A stretch of DNA of 64,000 bases from contig OX243825.1 in NCBI GenBank assembly GCA_945859605.1, forward strand, positions 4,029,043 to 4,093,042. The letters run 5' to 3'. This DNA comes from Lumbricus rubellus (taxonomy: Eukaryota; Annelida; Clitellata; Crassiclitellata; Lumbricidae). Below, in pieces: positions 22,101 to 34,000 of the stretch (positions within the stretch are counted from its first letter, which is position 1; each line of letters begins with the position of its first letter). The notes below the pieces were generated by a model. That model made no database searches. It worked only from the letters and a program-made list of their open reading frames with translations, and was not told the origin of the DNA. The translations under genes and the position numbers were made by a program.

Positions 22101-22415
22101 TGTATATTTTACCGTATTTATATCTAATTTTACAACAGCTTTAAATCTCCAATTACTTCCTTGCATCTGAAAACTAGCAATAGACTCCATGATTTTGTCT
22201 TTCTTTCTGCTGTATATTTCATTCAAGTCGGTTGCTTCTAAAATAACTTCTGCCCTGGAAACGAATGGTATATCCTCAGAATTAACTATTCCAGATTTCA
22301 TATCTACTCGTTCCATAGTACAAGCAAGAACCAAATTAGTCTTTGTCTGGCGATTACTCGACAACAGGTTAACTACCTGCGGTCTGACGAAATCAAGAAA
22401 CGACGAGGCATCCAT
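19112..22415 (-). pseudogene. Protein-primed-type DNA polymerase B with endonuclease VII-like insert, broken (virus-like)
   Basis: About 1,100 codons in pieces: 22415-21612, 21584-20769, 20797-20495 and 20473-19112. Breaks: in-frame TGA at 21612-21614, a frameshift near 20.77-20.80 kb, and in-frame TAA at 20495-20497. The N-terminal part carries the region that precedes the exonuclease in this family (RGSSYIPLPDFL, HYCWIKNFNR) and a CxxC zinc-like end. Then Exo I YADFESF near 21.51 kb, an endonuclease VII/HNH-like CHIC ... DHCHLSGKFRG block near 21.2 kb, Exo II HNLSGYD near 21.07 kb, and palm motifs DANNLYGWAM near 20.30 kb, NSVFGKTCEN near 19.89 kb and FTDTDS near 19.61 kb. Family knowledge: replicates Polinton/adintovirus-like DNA. 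The first codon lies only 25 bp from a Helitron end. Confidence 0.85.
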
Positions 22416-22439
22416 TCCATTAATTCCATCTATTCTATA

Positions 22440-24131
22440 CTAGCTGGGGTACCCGGCGTTGCCCGGGAAATTTAGGATTAGACCCGCTCAGGCCACAACC
22501 AAACCACACCCCACCTCCACCCAACCCCGTACAGCACCCCTTCCATCCGTTCCCGCTTCACCCCTCCACCCCATCCTCACCACACCCCCACCTCCACCCC
22601 AAAGCCCCCACCCCACCCCGTACACCCACACCTCCACCCGCCCCCGCTTCACACCTCCACCTCACCCACCCCCACCCTCACCACACCCCGTTCACCCGCC
22701 CCATGCCACTCATTTCACCCACCCACACCACACCTCCACCCCACCTCGTACACCCCACCCCCTTCCATCCGCCCCGCTTCACCCCTCCACGCCACCTCCA
22801 CCCCATCCTCACCAAACCCCCACCTCCACCCCAAAGCACCCCACCTCACCCACACCCTGCACCCGCCCCGCTTCACACCTCCACCCCTCCACCTCACCCC
22901 ACTCCCAACCCTCACCACACCCCGTTCACCCGCCCCATGCCACCCTTTTCACCCACCCACACCACACCTCCACCCCACCTCCACCCCACCCCGTACACCC
23001 CACCCCCTTCCATCCGCCCCCGCTTCACTTCTCCACGCCACCTCCACCCCATCCTCACCACACCCCCACCTCCACCCCAAAGCTTCCACCCCACCCCACC
23101 CACCCCTCCACCCGCCCCGCTTCACACCTCCAGCCCTCCACCTCACCCCACCCCCACCCTCACCACACCCTCACCTTCACCCCACCTCCACTCCTCCACC
23201 CCACCTCCACCCCACACTCTCACCACATTCCCACCTCCACCCCCGAACCCCACCCCACCCCGTCCACCCCACCTCGTTCACCCGCCCCATCCCACCCCTT
23301 CCGCCCTCCACCTACCACCTCCACCCATCCTACACTCACCCCTACCCTCCACCCCACCACCCGAACCCCCAGCCCAAGCCAGCTCCCACCCCACCCCACA
23401 CCCTCCACCAACACACCCCAAACTCACCCACCCGACAACACCCCACCACACTCTGACCTCTCCACCTGTACGCCACCCGTGAAATTAGGGTTTAATGGGA
23501 CGAAGAGGGTGGGGAAGGAGCGGAGGGGAGCGATGGACGTGGGAGGGGAGGGGGAGGGGTAGGGGGTTGGGAGGGGTTGGGGAGGGGTTGGAGAGGGAGC
23601 GGAGGGAGGGGATGGGCAGGGAGGGGAGGGAGAGGGGAGGGGCAAGCGAAGGGGGAGGGTTGGCAGAGGGAAGGGGAGGGGTGGGTGAGGGGGTTGGGGA
23701 GGGAGAGGTAGGGAGGGATGGTTGAATGCTCTTTTCAGCCACAGCAACGCGTGGCCGGGTTCAGCTAGTTGACTATAATTATAGTAAGACTTTACAGCAA
23801 AGCGGATTGGAAGATCATTTACATCAGCTGCGTTTATATAATGACCATGCAAGCGTTTAAAAAGGTGTTTAATAAACTTAGGGTTTTCGCCCCCACCGTG
23901 GCCCCTATGGTGGGGGAGATTCGCCAACAACTCCACTGGGTGGTTCCGATGGCCCTCTGTCTAGGTGCAAAGTTTGAAATCAATAGCTGCGTTTTATTGA
24001 AAAAAATTTGGGGGGTTTCGCCCCCCACCCTGGCCCCCATGGTTATAGAGAATCGCCAACCCCTCCACTGGGTGTCCGACGCCGAGACGGAGAGAGTAGT
24101 GAAGGTTTGGAGTGAAAAGGTCAAAAACCAT
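22440..24131 (-). mobile_element. Helitron, minus strand, 5'-truncated and interrupted
   Basis: On the minus strand it ends with CCCGGGCAACGCCGGGTACC and a terminal CTAG at 22443-22440, then T. The body is the inverted counterpart of 13240-14671: the CCCCACCTCCACCC minisatellite, then 'ccaccgtggcccctatggtg' and 'gaccatgcaagcgtttaaaa' near 23840. The first roughly 100 bp of the 5' end are missing. It is interrupted at 23490-23768 by another Helitron end. Its 3' end abuts the virus-like polymerase. Confidence 0.7.
23490..23768 (+). mobile_element. Helitron 3' fragment nested in the minus-strand Helitron
   Basis: A GGGGAGGG-rich run ending 'cagcaacgcgtggccgggtt' then CAGCTAG at 23762-23768, followed by T. 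Same family as 2698-3190, opposite orientation. Confidence 0.6.
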
Positions 24132-24413
24132 GGAATAAACCCCACTAGACGAGGAAGAGGCCGTGGGAGAGGAGCAACAAGAGGAAGGGGAAGGGGAATT
24201 CCAGCACAGAATTCACGCCAGAGCCTTGCATCGAGACAAAGAAACCCTACCAGTTCACCATCTGAATTGCATTCTGAGTGGCAGAAAAATGATAGAGAAG
24301 TTGAAGAATTTCCATTTGTTGGTGCACCGGGCATACAGGTTCCTATTCCAGATTTGGTGCTGGGATTCATTCAACTTCCTCGCATCAAAGATGGATCGGA
24401 TCTAGATCGTTAG
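24127..24413 (+). pseudogene. piggyBac-like transposase N-terminal fragment
   Basis: The frame reads RGRGRGRGATRGRGRGIP, then SEWQKNDREVEEFPFVGAPG and IQVPIPD before diverging, ending at TAG 24411-24413. The Arg/Gly-rich start followed by 'W ... FPFxGxPGIxVPI' resembles the N-terminus of PGBD4-like proteins. The downstream catalytic domain is absent. Tentative. Confidence 0.4.
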
Positions 24414-24905
24414 AAGCGCCGCCGCCACCGGGGCTGAAATAGGTGACGACACCTGCGTCGCATGGGTCGCGTTGACATCACATAGCACATGTCTAAGCAT
24501 GCGCACGCTTTGACATGGTAAAAATATTTGAAGAACTTATAATTTAGCTGTGCCACGCAAGAATTTGTGGTAAGTTGGCAGTGTGTGCAAATACAATACT
24601 GTGCATTTAGCTTAAAGTGTGCTATACTTCACTACACTGAACCTTCCAACGTTGGCTCTTTGTTCATACAATCACATGCTTTTGCACAAATTGATGACTC
24701 AGCTAAAAATGCGGCCGTCTTACCAAACGAAAATGCTGCTTTTTATGTGTAAGAGCCTTGCACATCATCGTTTCAAGCAGTGCGTTCAACTAGCCTATGT
24801 GAATACTCCTCCTCCTTCTCTCCCCTCCACCTCCTACAACACTTTACTATAGCAAACTAGCGTTCTTACACAAAGTGATGACTCAGCTAAACTTAAACAT
24901 GGGTT
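24414..24905. other. Non-coding, with a short direct repeat
   Basis: No gene recognised. 'tgatgactcagctaaa' occurs near 24691 and again near 24877. Confidence 0.4.
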
Positions 24906-24913
24906 GGCAAACT

Positions 24914-25170
24914 AAAAACCTTAAAAGTGGTGTTTAGGTGTTGCATACTTTACCTTTTCATACACTCGAAATTTACAATTCCGTACAAAGTAGAGTAAAG
25001 TATTGTAAAGGAAACATGTAATACATTTTACAATCCGTATTGACAAACGAAAAACCTTAAAAGTGGTGTTTAAGAGTTGCATACGTTACCTTTTCATACA
25101 TTCGAAATTTACAATTCCGTACAAAGTAGAGTAAAGTAATGTAATGGAAACATGTCAGATCGTTAAGTGT
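24914..25170. repeat. 136-bp tandem duplication
   Basis: 'aaaaaccttaaaagtggtgt' at 24914 recurs at 25050 and the downstream 'cgaaatttacaattccgtac' also repeats at the same spacing. Two diverged copies. Confidence 0.75.
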
Positions 25171-25989
25171 CGCTCCATTCCTTCAACATTTGGCATTTTA
25201 CAACTAGGAAATCCGCTCAAACACTACTTTGCACACGCAACATCCGCAATATTCGTCTTACATACTATGAGATCAACAATATAGCAAGGAAAATCTCTAA
25301 GTCCTGCAACGTATGTGAATTCAATTTCAATGAATGCAACATCCTTAGAATTGTTAAGTTAGTGAATTTGACTAAACTGACATATCTATGTAATATAAAA
25401 TCCATCTAAAGTTATTTGTATTACGAATGACATCTTGTGTACTTGCAATAATCTATTTTATGAGTCACTAAAACCTTAAATGCGCATCATAATATGGAAA
25501 TTATAATGGTACATACCTCTAAGACACATACCTTCACCCTCCTACGCATCTTCTTTTTCCTCCTCCTCCTCCTCCTCCTCCTCCTTGCTTCTCGCACTAT
25601 ACCATTTCACATCGTAAATCGTCCAACTCTGCGTGCACTTGTTCAGTCTGACATGTTAGAAAACTTCTTTTTCAAACGTACCGTACCTCACTCGTCTATT
25701 TTTGTAACAGAAAATATCTTTGATTCTTAGAAAGTTGTCAAATTGTGTAACTAAGAGGTATATCTACGCCTTCGGTTGATATGCATTGTAGCCATGATCA
25801 TTCTGTTTTGTTACTTAGAAATGCTGCAAAGAAGGAATATATGTAGCTTGCTCATATAAACCTCTGCAAATATTATGTCTAATAGGTGAAAGAATGCATG
25901 GAATGAAGACTTCATGTGTCATATACACATTCAACCTCTTCAACTACTGTTGTACTTGTATTTGTAAAATTACCATCAAATGCTTCTGA
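25171..25989. other. Non-coding between satellite arrays
   Basis: No gene recognised. A (CTC)n run lies at about 25556-25585. Confidence 0.4.
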
Positions 25990-26740
25990 GATCCTCTCTT
26001 CCTTTTTCTCTGCTTTCGCCACTCAAGCTATGACAACAGCGTACTCTCATTCCATACAAATGCATATTTCCAGTGCTTCTATTTTTAGAATTGTGGAAAA
26101 TCATGATGTCACTCGTTTTAGTGTGCATGGTAAAGAAATATGGTAATGTCCAATCTGCTAAGTGGCGTGTTCGCCTCTCATGCACCACTGTTTCTGCTCG
26201 CCAAAGTATTCCGTTGTTTGTACAAACGGATATCCCGTCAATTTTTAAATCGTGTGGCAACTATTGATTTGACTCAAGAATGAAGACCTTGAATGAGAAA
26301 AGTTGAAAATGTTGCTATGTGCAGTATTCGTCTGTCACTGTTTGCGCATCTCAAAGCGTTTCTATGTCTGAAAAATTGATGTCATCACAAGTTTAAAGTG
26401 ATTGGTATCTATTTCTCTTACCAAAGAATAAAGAAATTGAATGTGAAAGAATGAAAATGTTGCTAAGTGTGTATTCGCCTCTCCCGCGTTCCTGTTTGTA
26501 CATAACAAAGGGATGTCCTGCATGTAAAATTTTAAAGTGAGTAGCGTCTAGTATAATTGCATTCAAGTAACAAAGGCTTGAAGGCGAAGGTTTCAAAATG
26601 TGACTAAGTTCTGTATTCGACTTTCAATTCTGTCTGTTTTTGCTTGCCAAAGTACACCTATATGCGTAGAATTGGTAATCACAAATTTTTTAAGTGAACA
26701 GCGCCTAGCATTATTGACCATGTGGTCACCATATTGGGAA
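25990..26740. repeat. Diverged satellite, unit about 145-170 bp
   Basis: The phrase 'aaaatgttgctaagtgtgta' and close variants, each followed by 'ttcgcctctc'-like sequence, recur near 26136, 26306, 26453 and 26597. Confidence 0.6.
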
Positions 26741-26746
26741 TGGAAT

Positions 26747-27170
26747 GTTGAGCGATTCTTGAGTTTTTGAGTTTGGCCGTGCGGGAAAGTTAGAAAGGAT
26801 ACCATATTTGATATGACTGTTTGATCGATTCTTCGGTTTTTGAGTTTGGCCGTGCGGGAAAGTTAGAAAGGACACCATATTTGGTATGCATGTTTGATCG
26901 ATTCTTCGGTTTTTGAGTTTGGCCGTGCGGGAAAGTTAGAAAGGACATCATATTTGGTATGCAAGTTTGTTCGATTCTTCGGTTTTTGAGTTTGCACATA
27001 CATGAAAGTTAGAAAGGATATCATATTTGCCATTATTTGGGATGCAAGTTTGGTCGTTTCATCGGTTTTTTGGACTTGTGCATGCGAGAAATGTGGAATA
27101 TGTGCCATTTTGGGAGGGAAAGACTTGCGATTTTTCAATTGTTGGTGTTGTGCATGCGTGAAATGTGACA
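26747..27170. repeat. 73-bp satellite
   Basis: Five to six units of 'gttt-gatcgattcttcggttt ... gggaaagttagaaaggac ... tatttggtatgca'. The first three are close, later ones increasingly diverged. Confidence 0.8.
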
Positions 27171-27279
27171 TTTTTGAAGAGAAAGGTACATACTTCTGTG
27201 TTATTTGTGGAGGAAGGAAGAAAGGGAGGAAGGGAGAAGGGAGTATGGAAGAATAAAAACTGAGCCATTATAGTTACAA

Positions 27280-27960
27280 TGATAATATTTTCATCAATAT
27301 TCATTGTTTGAAGATTCACTGTAATGCAAGATTCAATGGAATGAGAAATGGATGGAGGGAGGGAGGAGAGGTGTATGTAAGGAAGACTAAAATTGAGGCA
27401 TTGTAGTTACATTGTTCGTATTTTCATCAATACTTAGCGTTTCAATGTTAGAAAATACACTGTAATGCAAAAACCAATGGAATAAGAAATGGAGGGAGGT
27501 GAAATGGAGTAAGGGAGGGTGGCGTATGGAAGAGTAAAATTGAGTCATTGTAGTTGTCTAGTTAATATTTCCATTAATACTTAGCGTTTCATTGTTTAAA
27601 AATACCCTGTAACGCAAGATTCAATGGTATGAGAAATGGAGGAAGGGAGGAAGGGTGCATGCAAGGAAGTGTAAAATTGCGGCATTATAGTTGCATTGTT
27701 CATATTTTTCATCAATACTTAGCGTTTCAACGATTGAAGACACGCCACAATGCAAGATTCGATGGAATGGGAAATGGCGGACGGGAGGGAGGGAGGAAGG
27801 GTGCATGCAAGGAAGAGTAAAGTTAATACATTTTATTTCCATGTTTGAATTTTAGTCAATTTTTGTGTTTTAAAGCTTGAGAATATGCAAACATAAAATG
27901 CTTGGCGTGAGGGAGAGATGGAGGGAGAGAGGGTGGGAGGAAGGGTACTCAGTGATAAAA
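27280..27960. repeat. ~140-bp satellite with GGAGGGAGG core
   Basis: Units containing 'ctgtaatgcaagattcaatg', 'gagggagg' and 'tttcatcaatacttagcgtt' recur near 27319, 27460, 27606, 27746 and 27885. Confidence 0.8.
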
Positions 27961-28190
27961 AGTGAAAAATCTTGCATTTTCTGAAAAATATTGTTTTTTT
28001 AAAAAAAATCTTGGATTTTCTGAGAAATATTGGATTTTTGAAAAACCTTGGATTTTTGAAAAATCTTGGGTTTTCTAAAAAAATCTTGGGTTTTTAGAAA
28101 AATCTTGGTTTTTTTTTTAAATCTTGGTTTTTTTTTAAATCTTGGGTTTTTCTAGGTGGAAAAATCTAGGTGGAAAATCTAGGATTTTCT
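27961..28190. repeat. Short A/T-rich 'aaatcttgg' tandem repeats
   Basis: Irregular 17-22 bp units of 'ttttgaaaaatcttgg', probably slippage-derived. Confidence 0.7.
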
Positions 28191-28399
28191 GTGGTTTTTA
28201 TTTTGTCCTATCCTGCTTTCTTTTACAAAAATTCGCCGACCCGCAATTAACGTGTGCGACGATTCGCCGCGGTAGAGATCGTTATCGCGCCCAGTAAAGC
28301 CATTGCCCGAGGGCACACCAAAGGAACACAGACGGACAAAAGAACAATGAGAATTCTCCAAGCTTCGAGAAAGATGTGGAACTATGACATCACTGCATA

Positions 28400-28660
28400 T
28401 CATGAATATTAATGAGCTCAGTCACTGCGCTATGAATACTAATGAGCACAAAACCTAAATTCTTCCAGCATGTTATTGTCCTATGAATATTAATTAGTTT
28501 GGCCTTCTATTGTCCTATGAATATTAATTAGGACAGCTCGCTTCCTATTGGCCAGTGTCCGAAGACCAGCTACCTAATATCATGAATTATTAATGAGATC
28601 ACGTGACAAATTGGAGGCTTCCTATTGGTCGCTGTCCGAAAACCAGCTATAAAGCAACTA
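28400..28660 (+). promoter_or_regulatory. Promoter-like cluster: repeated ATGAATATTAAT, CCTATTGG boxes and TATA
   Basis: ATGAATATTAAT-like motifs near 28402, 28430, 28483, 28516 and 28582; 'cttcctattgg' at about 28544 and 28619, each followed by 'tgtccgaa-accagcta'; then TATAAAG near 28649. The duplicated reverse-CCAAT (ATTGG) boxes upstream of TATA look like a compact RNA polymerase II promoter. No downstream open frame is convincing. Confidence 0.35.
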
Positions 28661-30019
28661 CTGATATCCATACAGGCGGGGCGAAACACAATAGTCGCAA
28701 TAAATTTCGTTGAAAGAATTTGAAAATGCGAAAACTGGTAATTTAATTTTTCAAAGAGGTTTGAAATTTCAACGTTTAAAGACAGTATCAAAACAAGAGT
28801 AATTATAAAGACGATATTATTGTTATTATATAATGATGTGAAAAGCCAAAAAGTAGTGGGCCTAGATGAAAAATAATAAAAGTTGTAAATTTTCTAGAGG
28901 GTCCCTATGTGCGGGTCCCAGTTTCCATAGTCACTGCGTTTCAGGGCTAACGCTATATCCCGTAAATATAGCAAATGATTTGCATAATGTGCATTTCGGT
29001 GTTGCTTTGTTGTGTGTGTAGGGCCTATGTATTTATGTAGGCCTATGTGACTGTGTGCGAGTGCGGTAATATTGGGATTGTGTGCGCACGCATGGGTTAG
29101 TGTGTGCATGAGTGTGTGGGTGTCTATGCTAGTGCGTGTCTGTTTGTGAATTCATGCGTTGCAGCTATAGGTAGCCTATGCCAGCAATAATTAAATGAAA
29201 GAAATGATTAAACAAATCTGCTTGCAAAAGGTGGGGCTCAGGTACTAACTATTTGCATCAGTAACGAATTTAGTTTTATTATTCTAGAAAAATGCAAGCT
29301 ATATTTTACATCCAAATTTGCAATTATTCCTTTTGTTATTTATAATGTTGTTTCTGGTTGTCTGTCCCGTAGCCTATCCACAGAATCGAATTCAATTTTG
29401 ATGTCCTCTTGTTCTCGGTGCAAAACATTTTCGATTCGTTTCAGTAAAACAATCACATATGACAGTCTGTTACAGGACTGAATCAGTTTTTCAGTTCAGA
29501 GCATTGTTCTGTGATCACTGATGGCCTGGATTTTTCTATTCATCTATCACGGTTGGACTAGTCAAGATTTTCTCGAAGTGTTCCTTCCAACGTTCAGCCT
29601 ATTCTTCATAAGTCCTTGTCGCCTGTCCATCACTACTTATATAGTCATTAATTATTAGGTTGAACGAATAATATCGTAATGGTTATGGCTATATAATTTA
29701 TTTTCGTTTAATGGTATGCCGCACATTGGTACATAGGCTAATGAAAACGCCAATGATAATGACATCCGCAAGTAAGGCCTACCGTAAAGGTCCGTAGCCT
29801 AAGTATAGTATAAAGACGCGGGGATGATTTTCCTAATTCACGTCGGTATTATAAGCGGGAACAGTTTTTCTATGCAATTTAAATACGGCCAAAACGACAA
29901 AAAGCTTTTCTAAAGCTTCATATTAAGTTTAAGAACAGAATCTGATATCCAATCCATGTGTTTAGCGAGAAGATATAAACAGACGTTAAAATGAAGTCTA
30001 CGTAGGCCTATACAATTAT
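28661..30019. other. Non-coding spacer downstream of gene B
   Basis: No gene recognised. A TG-rich patch lies at about 29045-29130. Confidence 0.4.
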
Positions 30020-30136
30020 TCAAGCAAAGCCGACAGCTGAGTATAAAGTCTCTTCTTGTGCTGCTTGTCCTTGATTCTGTGGAGCTGTTTTTCGTGGACC
30101 GTATTCCATAGCTAGGTCAGCGTAAGTGCATTCCTC
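30020..30136 (-). CDS. Gene B exon 8: ITIM/ITSM-like tail end
   Basis: Acceptor 'tctgtttaccag', phase 0. Reads EECTYADLAMEYGPRK, then QAAQEETLYSAVGFA and TGA. TYADL fits YxxL and TLYSAV fits the ITSM pattern TxYxxV. The same exon exists in gene C at 49379-49492. Confidence 0.8.
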   Translation of the reverse strand, partial: EECTYADLAMEYGPRKTAPQNQGQAAQEETLYSAVGFA

Positions 30137-31025
30137 CTGGTAAACAGACATGTAGCAAATACTTTCTACAATATTAATTGTAATGTTTGCAATTGAAATT
30201 CAAATGTATCAAATGTACAAATGTAATAAAACTTGGTATAATTGAATACAACTGTGACAAAAATCTAATCCAGCTGCATTTTCTATGCAATCTGTCGGGA
30301 AAATATTAATACAAATAGAACAGTAATAGTGAAATAGTCTATCAACAATAACAACAAGAAAAAATAATATGAGAGCAGCAGCAGCAGCAGCAACAGCAAT
30401 ATTTACCAGTAATAGGGCCTTAAAATAACCCACGCATCCATCTAATAAAATTTTATCTATCAATATGTCAGACTCTGTCTATCTAACCACATATTTATCT
30501 ATCATCTATATCCATTCCGGGTTTTTTTTCGAACCCACCCGCGTGGGAAATTCCATGTCTCGATGAGAGGGAACGACATTATGTCGTAAATTACGCATGG
30601 GCGGAGACTTGGTCTACAGCTTTCGGGGGACGAACGAGCGACTGAAGGAAGGACGCGAAAAGCAAAAATCTTCTGAACGGGAAACCGTTTAGAAAGATTT
30701 TGAAGCAATTTTGTCGAGGTTGACGGTTTAAATTGAGCTAGATTGATTGGTCAATTAGTTACAGTGCATTTAGTATCTGACTGCAAGATAATGCGGGAAT
30801 AGCAGTGTGCAATTGATGTGCACATGACACAAATACAATGATTCATGTATCTAGAGGCAGCACACATGCAGATTTCAGTGTGCATGTAATAATAATTATT
30901 ATAATGACAATAATTGATAGCTTGCTCAGTGCCCATAATTGTATATTTTCTCTTAATAATGCTATATACTTCCTATTTGATAAGTGAGATCTAGGTTACA
31001 CACACGCATGCAGAAAATATATGGC

Positions 31026-31080
<55 letters not shown>

Positions 31081-34000
31081 GGCAGATATATATACATATT
31101 TATATATACCACGTAGTCCTACATAATATAATATATTGTGTTATTAAATCTTTATATATAATGTATATATATATTACATCTGCATTATATATAAAGATAA
31201 CACGAGACACTGGATTCTTCCTATTCTACGGGCCGTAGCAACAATGAACGTGGCCCCCTCCGAGCATAATGTCCCAGAAATTTCTGATGACCTTTTTTTA
31301 GTCATCCGGCCAAAATCTCGGGAAAATTTCATCAATTCGCAGTCCGAAAAAGTTTATGACCTGTTTTTAGTCATTTCATTCATTTTTTGGCACTTTTAGG
31401 GGCCCCTCTCTTGCCGGGGGCCCTTCGGTCGGAGGGTACGGAGGGCGGTCGCTACGCCTCTGAATCATCCCAATTGCAGAATAGATCATAATTATCAAAA
31501 GGCAAATACAAAACCAGGAACTGAAAATTCAGTAACAGGCCTAACAAGCATCAGTGGACAAACTTAGGGCACCACTGCATGTGAGATCATAATGAAATAC
31601 AAACTAGGATATATTTTGGAAAGTCATCGTTAATACCAATAGGCTACAACTCACATCTCTATCCATTCAATTTGGGAACTAGAAAACTCTTAAAACACGC
31701 CTGAAAAGACAAAAATCGTAAAGTTGTGCTCGGAAGTAGGCCTAATCGCAACCTTCAAACTTCTACAGGGCCAATCGAAATCCATGCGTTGGGAACCAGC
31801 TTATTCACGAGCGCTGTGTTGAATCAGAGTCTACAACAGTGATTCCCAACCTATGTGCCGCGGCACACTAGTGTGCCGCGAGAACTTTGCAGGTGTGCCG
31901 CGGGAAAATTCTAAAATGTTATTAATTAATAATGATTCAAAGCAAAACATCCGAAAACATAATTACTGCAACGTCAAAACTTAAGTCAGTTGGTCTTAAT
32001 CTCTCAGACTGTAGCAGGTTAAGATCCCCAAGGGAAATCTTGATTGTTTTCCCACAGTCATATTGAATCTCGGTTTAAAAAGAAAGTTGCACCTAAAATA
32101 CTAAACACATTGATAGACCTACAACCAGCACTACAGCATTAGGCCTACTTCCCTTCGCTTGCAATCGACAATTTTGACTGGGTAATATGGGCGAAGTTGC
32201 GGAGTTTGGTTTCCTTTAGGGGGAGGGGGGCTAAAAAATTGGGCTTTGTTTGGGGAGAAGACTAAAAAATTCCTCTACCCAAAAAGTTGATGGTTTTTGC
32301 GAGTATGATTGTCGTCTCTGGAGCCTCATTTCAATTTGATCTACTGTCTGACTATAGAGTCACTAGAATCACTAGAGCGGGCTATTATTTAGATAAGAGG
32401 AACATTAAAATTATAATATTATTAAATTATAGTGACAAATAGATAAAAAAAATTATAATTATAATTAAGTGTGCCGCGAAGTTTTTTTAGTTCTTCTTAG
32501 TGTGCCGCAAGCCAAAAAAGGTTGGGAATCACTGGTCTACAATACTAATTGTCCAAAGAAGACACGAATCCAGTTGCCAGAGGATCAGAGGTTGCTCGTT
32601 TAACGCAGAGTTGCAGAGGTTTGATACGGACCGTATACGGTTGAGTGGAACCACGTGAGCAGAATACATTAGAACTGGGCAATTCCACGGTATTCAAAAT
32701 GTTACGGACTCTACATTTCGGAGACTTTGAGCCCTTCATACAGACAGAAGATTACTGTTTAAATTATTTAAATATTTTTCCCAGATGCCGCTTCAATCAC
32801 AGATTAGTTTGATATTAGTTAGACTTTGCTGGCTGTTATGTATCATTTTTGGTGAATTAAAAAAAAAGTTTTCGTTACGGACTCTACAGAAAAGTTCCCT
32901 GAATTTTTTTGATGACTGAACTGTCTTGATTTTCTGTGAAGTTATTATACACACATTTAAAAAAATACAATCTTAGAATTGCCAGCCATTTCTGCTGATA
33001 AGGACATAATTGCATTTCTTTATTATGATAAGTACTGCTGTTGAGCAGTCACTTAATGTACAGACTATGCGTTACGGACTCTACGTTACGGACTCTACAG
33101 TTATGGACCATGCGAAAAACTGATTAATATCCATGAAAGCAGTTAATTTTTAGCAATTACTTTCATCATATCACTTGTTTGCAAGGTACTACGGGAAGTT
33201 TCAGAGCTCAAATTGAACAAATTATGGTGTTTTGCTGTCACCAACAATCAATGGAACGTTTGCACGGTTCAAACATCGATAATGTTAAGGCTATTAATGT
33301 TTCAGAAGTGACTGAGCTTGGGTCAATCTGTAACACTAACCACACGGTCAATGAACTTGAAAAGACCTCTTTCACGTATTGCTGGTGCATATAGCTTTTC
33401 TACAATCTGATCATTGGTGATTCATAACTGGTCAATTCTGTCTGGAAAGTCGAACAGATTGCCCAAGTTGCCCTTCACAACTTGCACCTTAGTAGCTTAA
33501 TCTTGTTTCAGTTACCATATCTTCTTGGACCATGGAACAAAATTTAGACAAACCAACATTTACACATTTTCTAGTGCACAAATCTTGTGTGCTTCTCTAA
33601 GTTTGAGGAGCAGTACCCGTTTCTGGTGGTGCTCTCGCCCTGGACTTGTTCTGAGTTTAGCACGTATAGAATCTTGCTTTCTTGAACATATAGAGCTTAT
33701 GGTAAAAAATTCATAATCTGATTCTACAAGTACCTGTAGGCTACTTGAATCTGATTCTGTAAGTACGTTCAGTTGCCATGGCATGAACTATATATTGTTG
33801 TAGACTTTCTGCCTATACTGTCCACATTAATAGTTTTCACCATTTTTATGAATAATCAAGGTTAATTAAATAGCAAACTATTCATTTAAATGTACTAACA
33901 ATGCGACCCTTGTTTTAAAAGCATTTATAAATCAATAAAACGCACTGAATAAATAATAAAACTCATAAATATCTCGTGCTAAATGTTGATTAATGTGTAT

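Noticed and set aside
22459..23562. 367-residue proline/threonine-rich open frame
   Set aside because: Same minisatellite in inverted orientation; no domain, start context or splice support.
13240..24131. Terminal inverted repeats of one giant transposon enclosing the virus-like genes
   Set aside because: The inverted copies each have complete Helitron-type 3' ends (hairpin plus CTAG) and the left one a Helitron 5' end, so two independent insertions explain them better.
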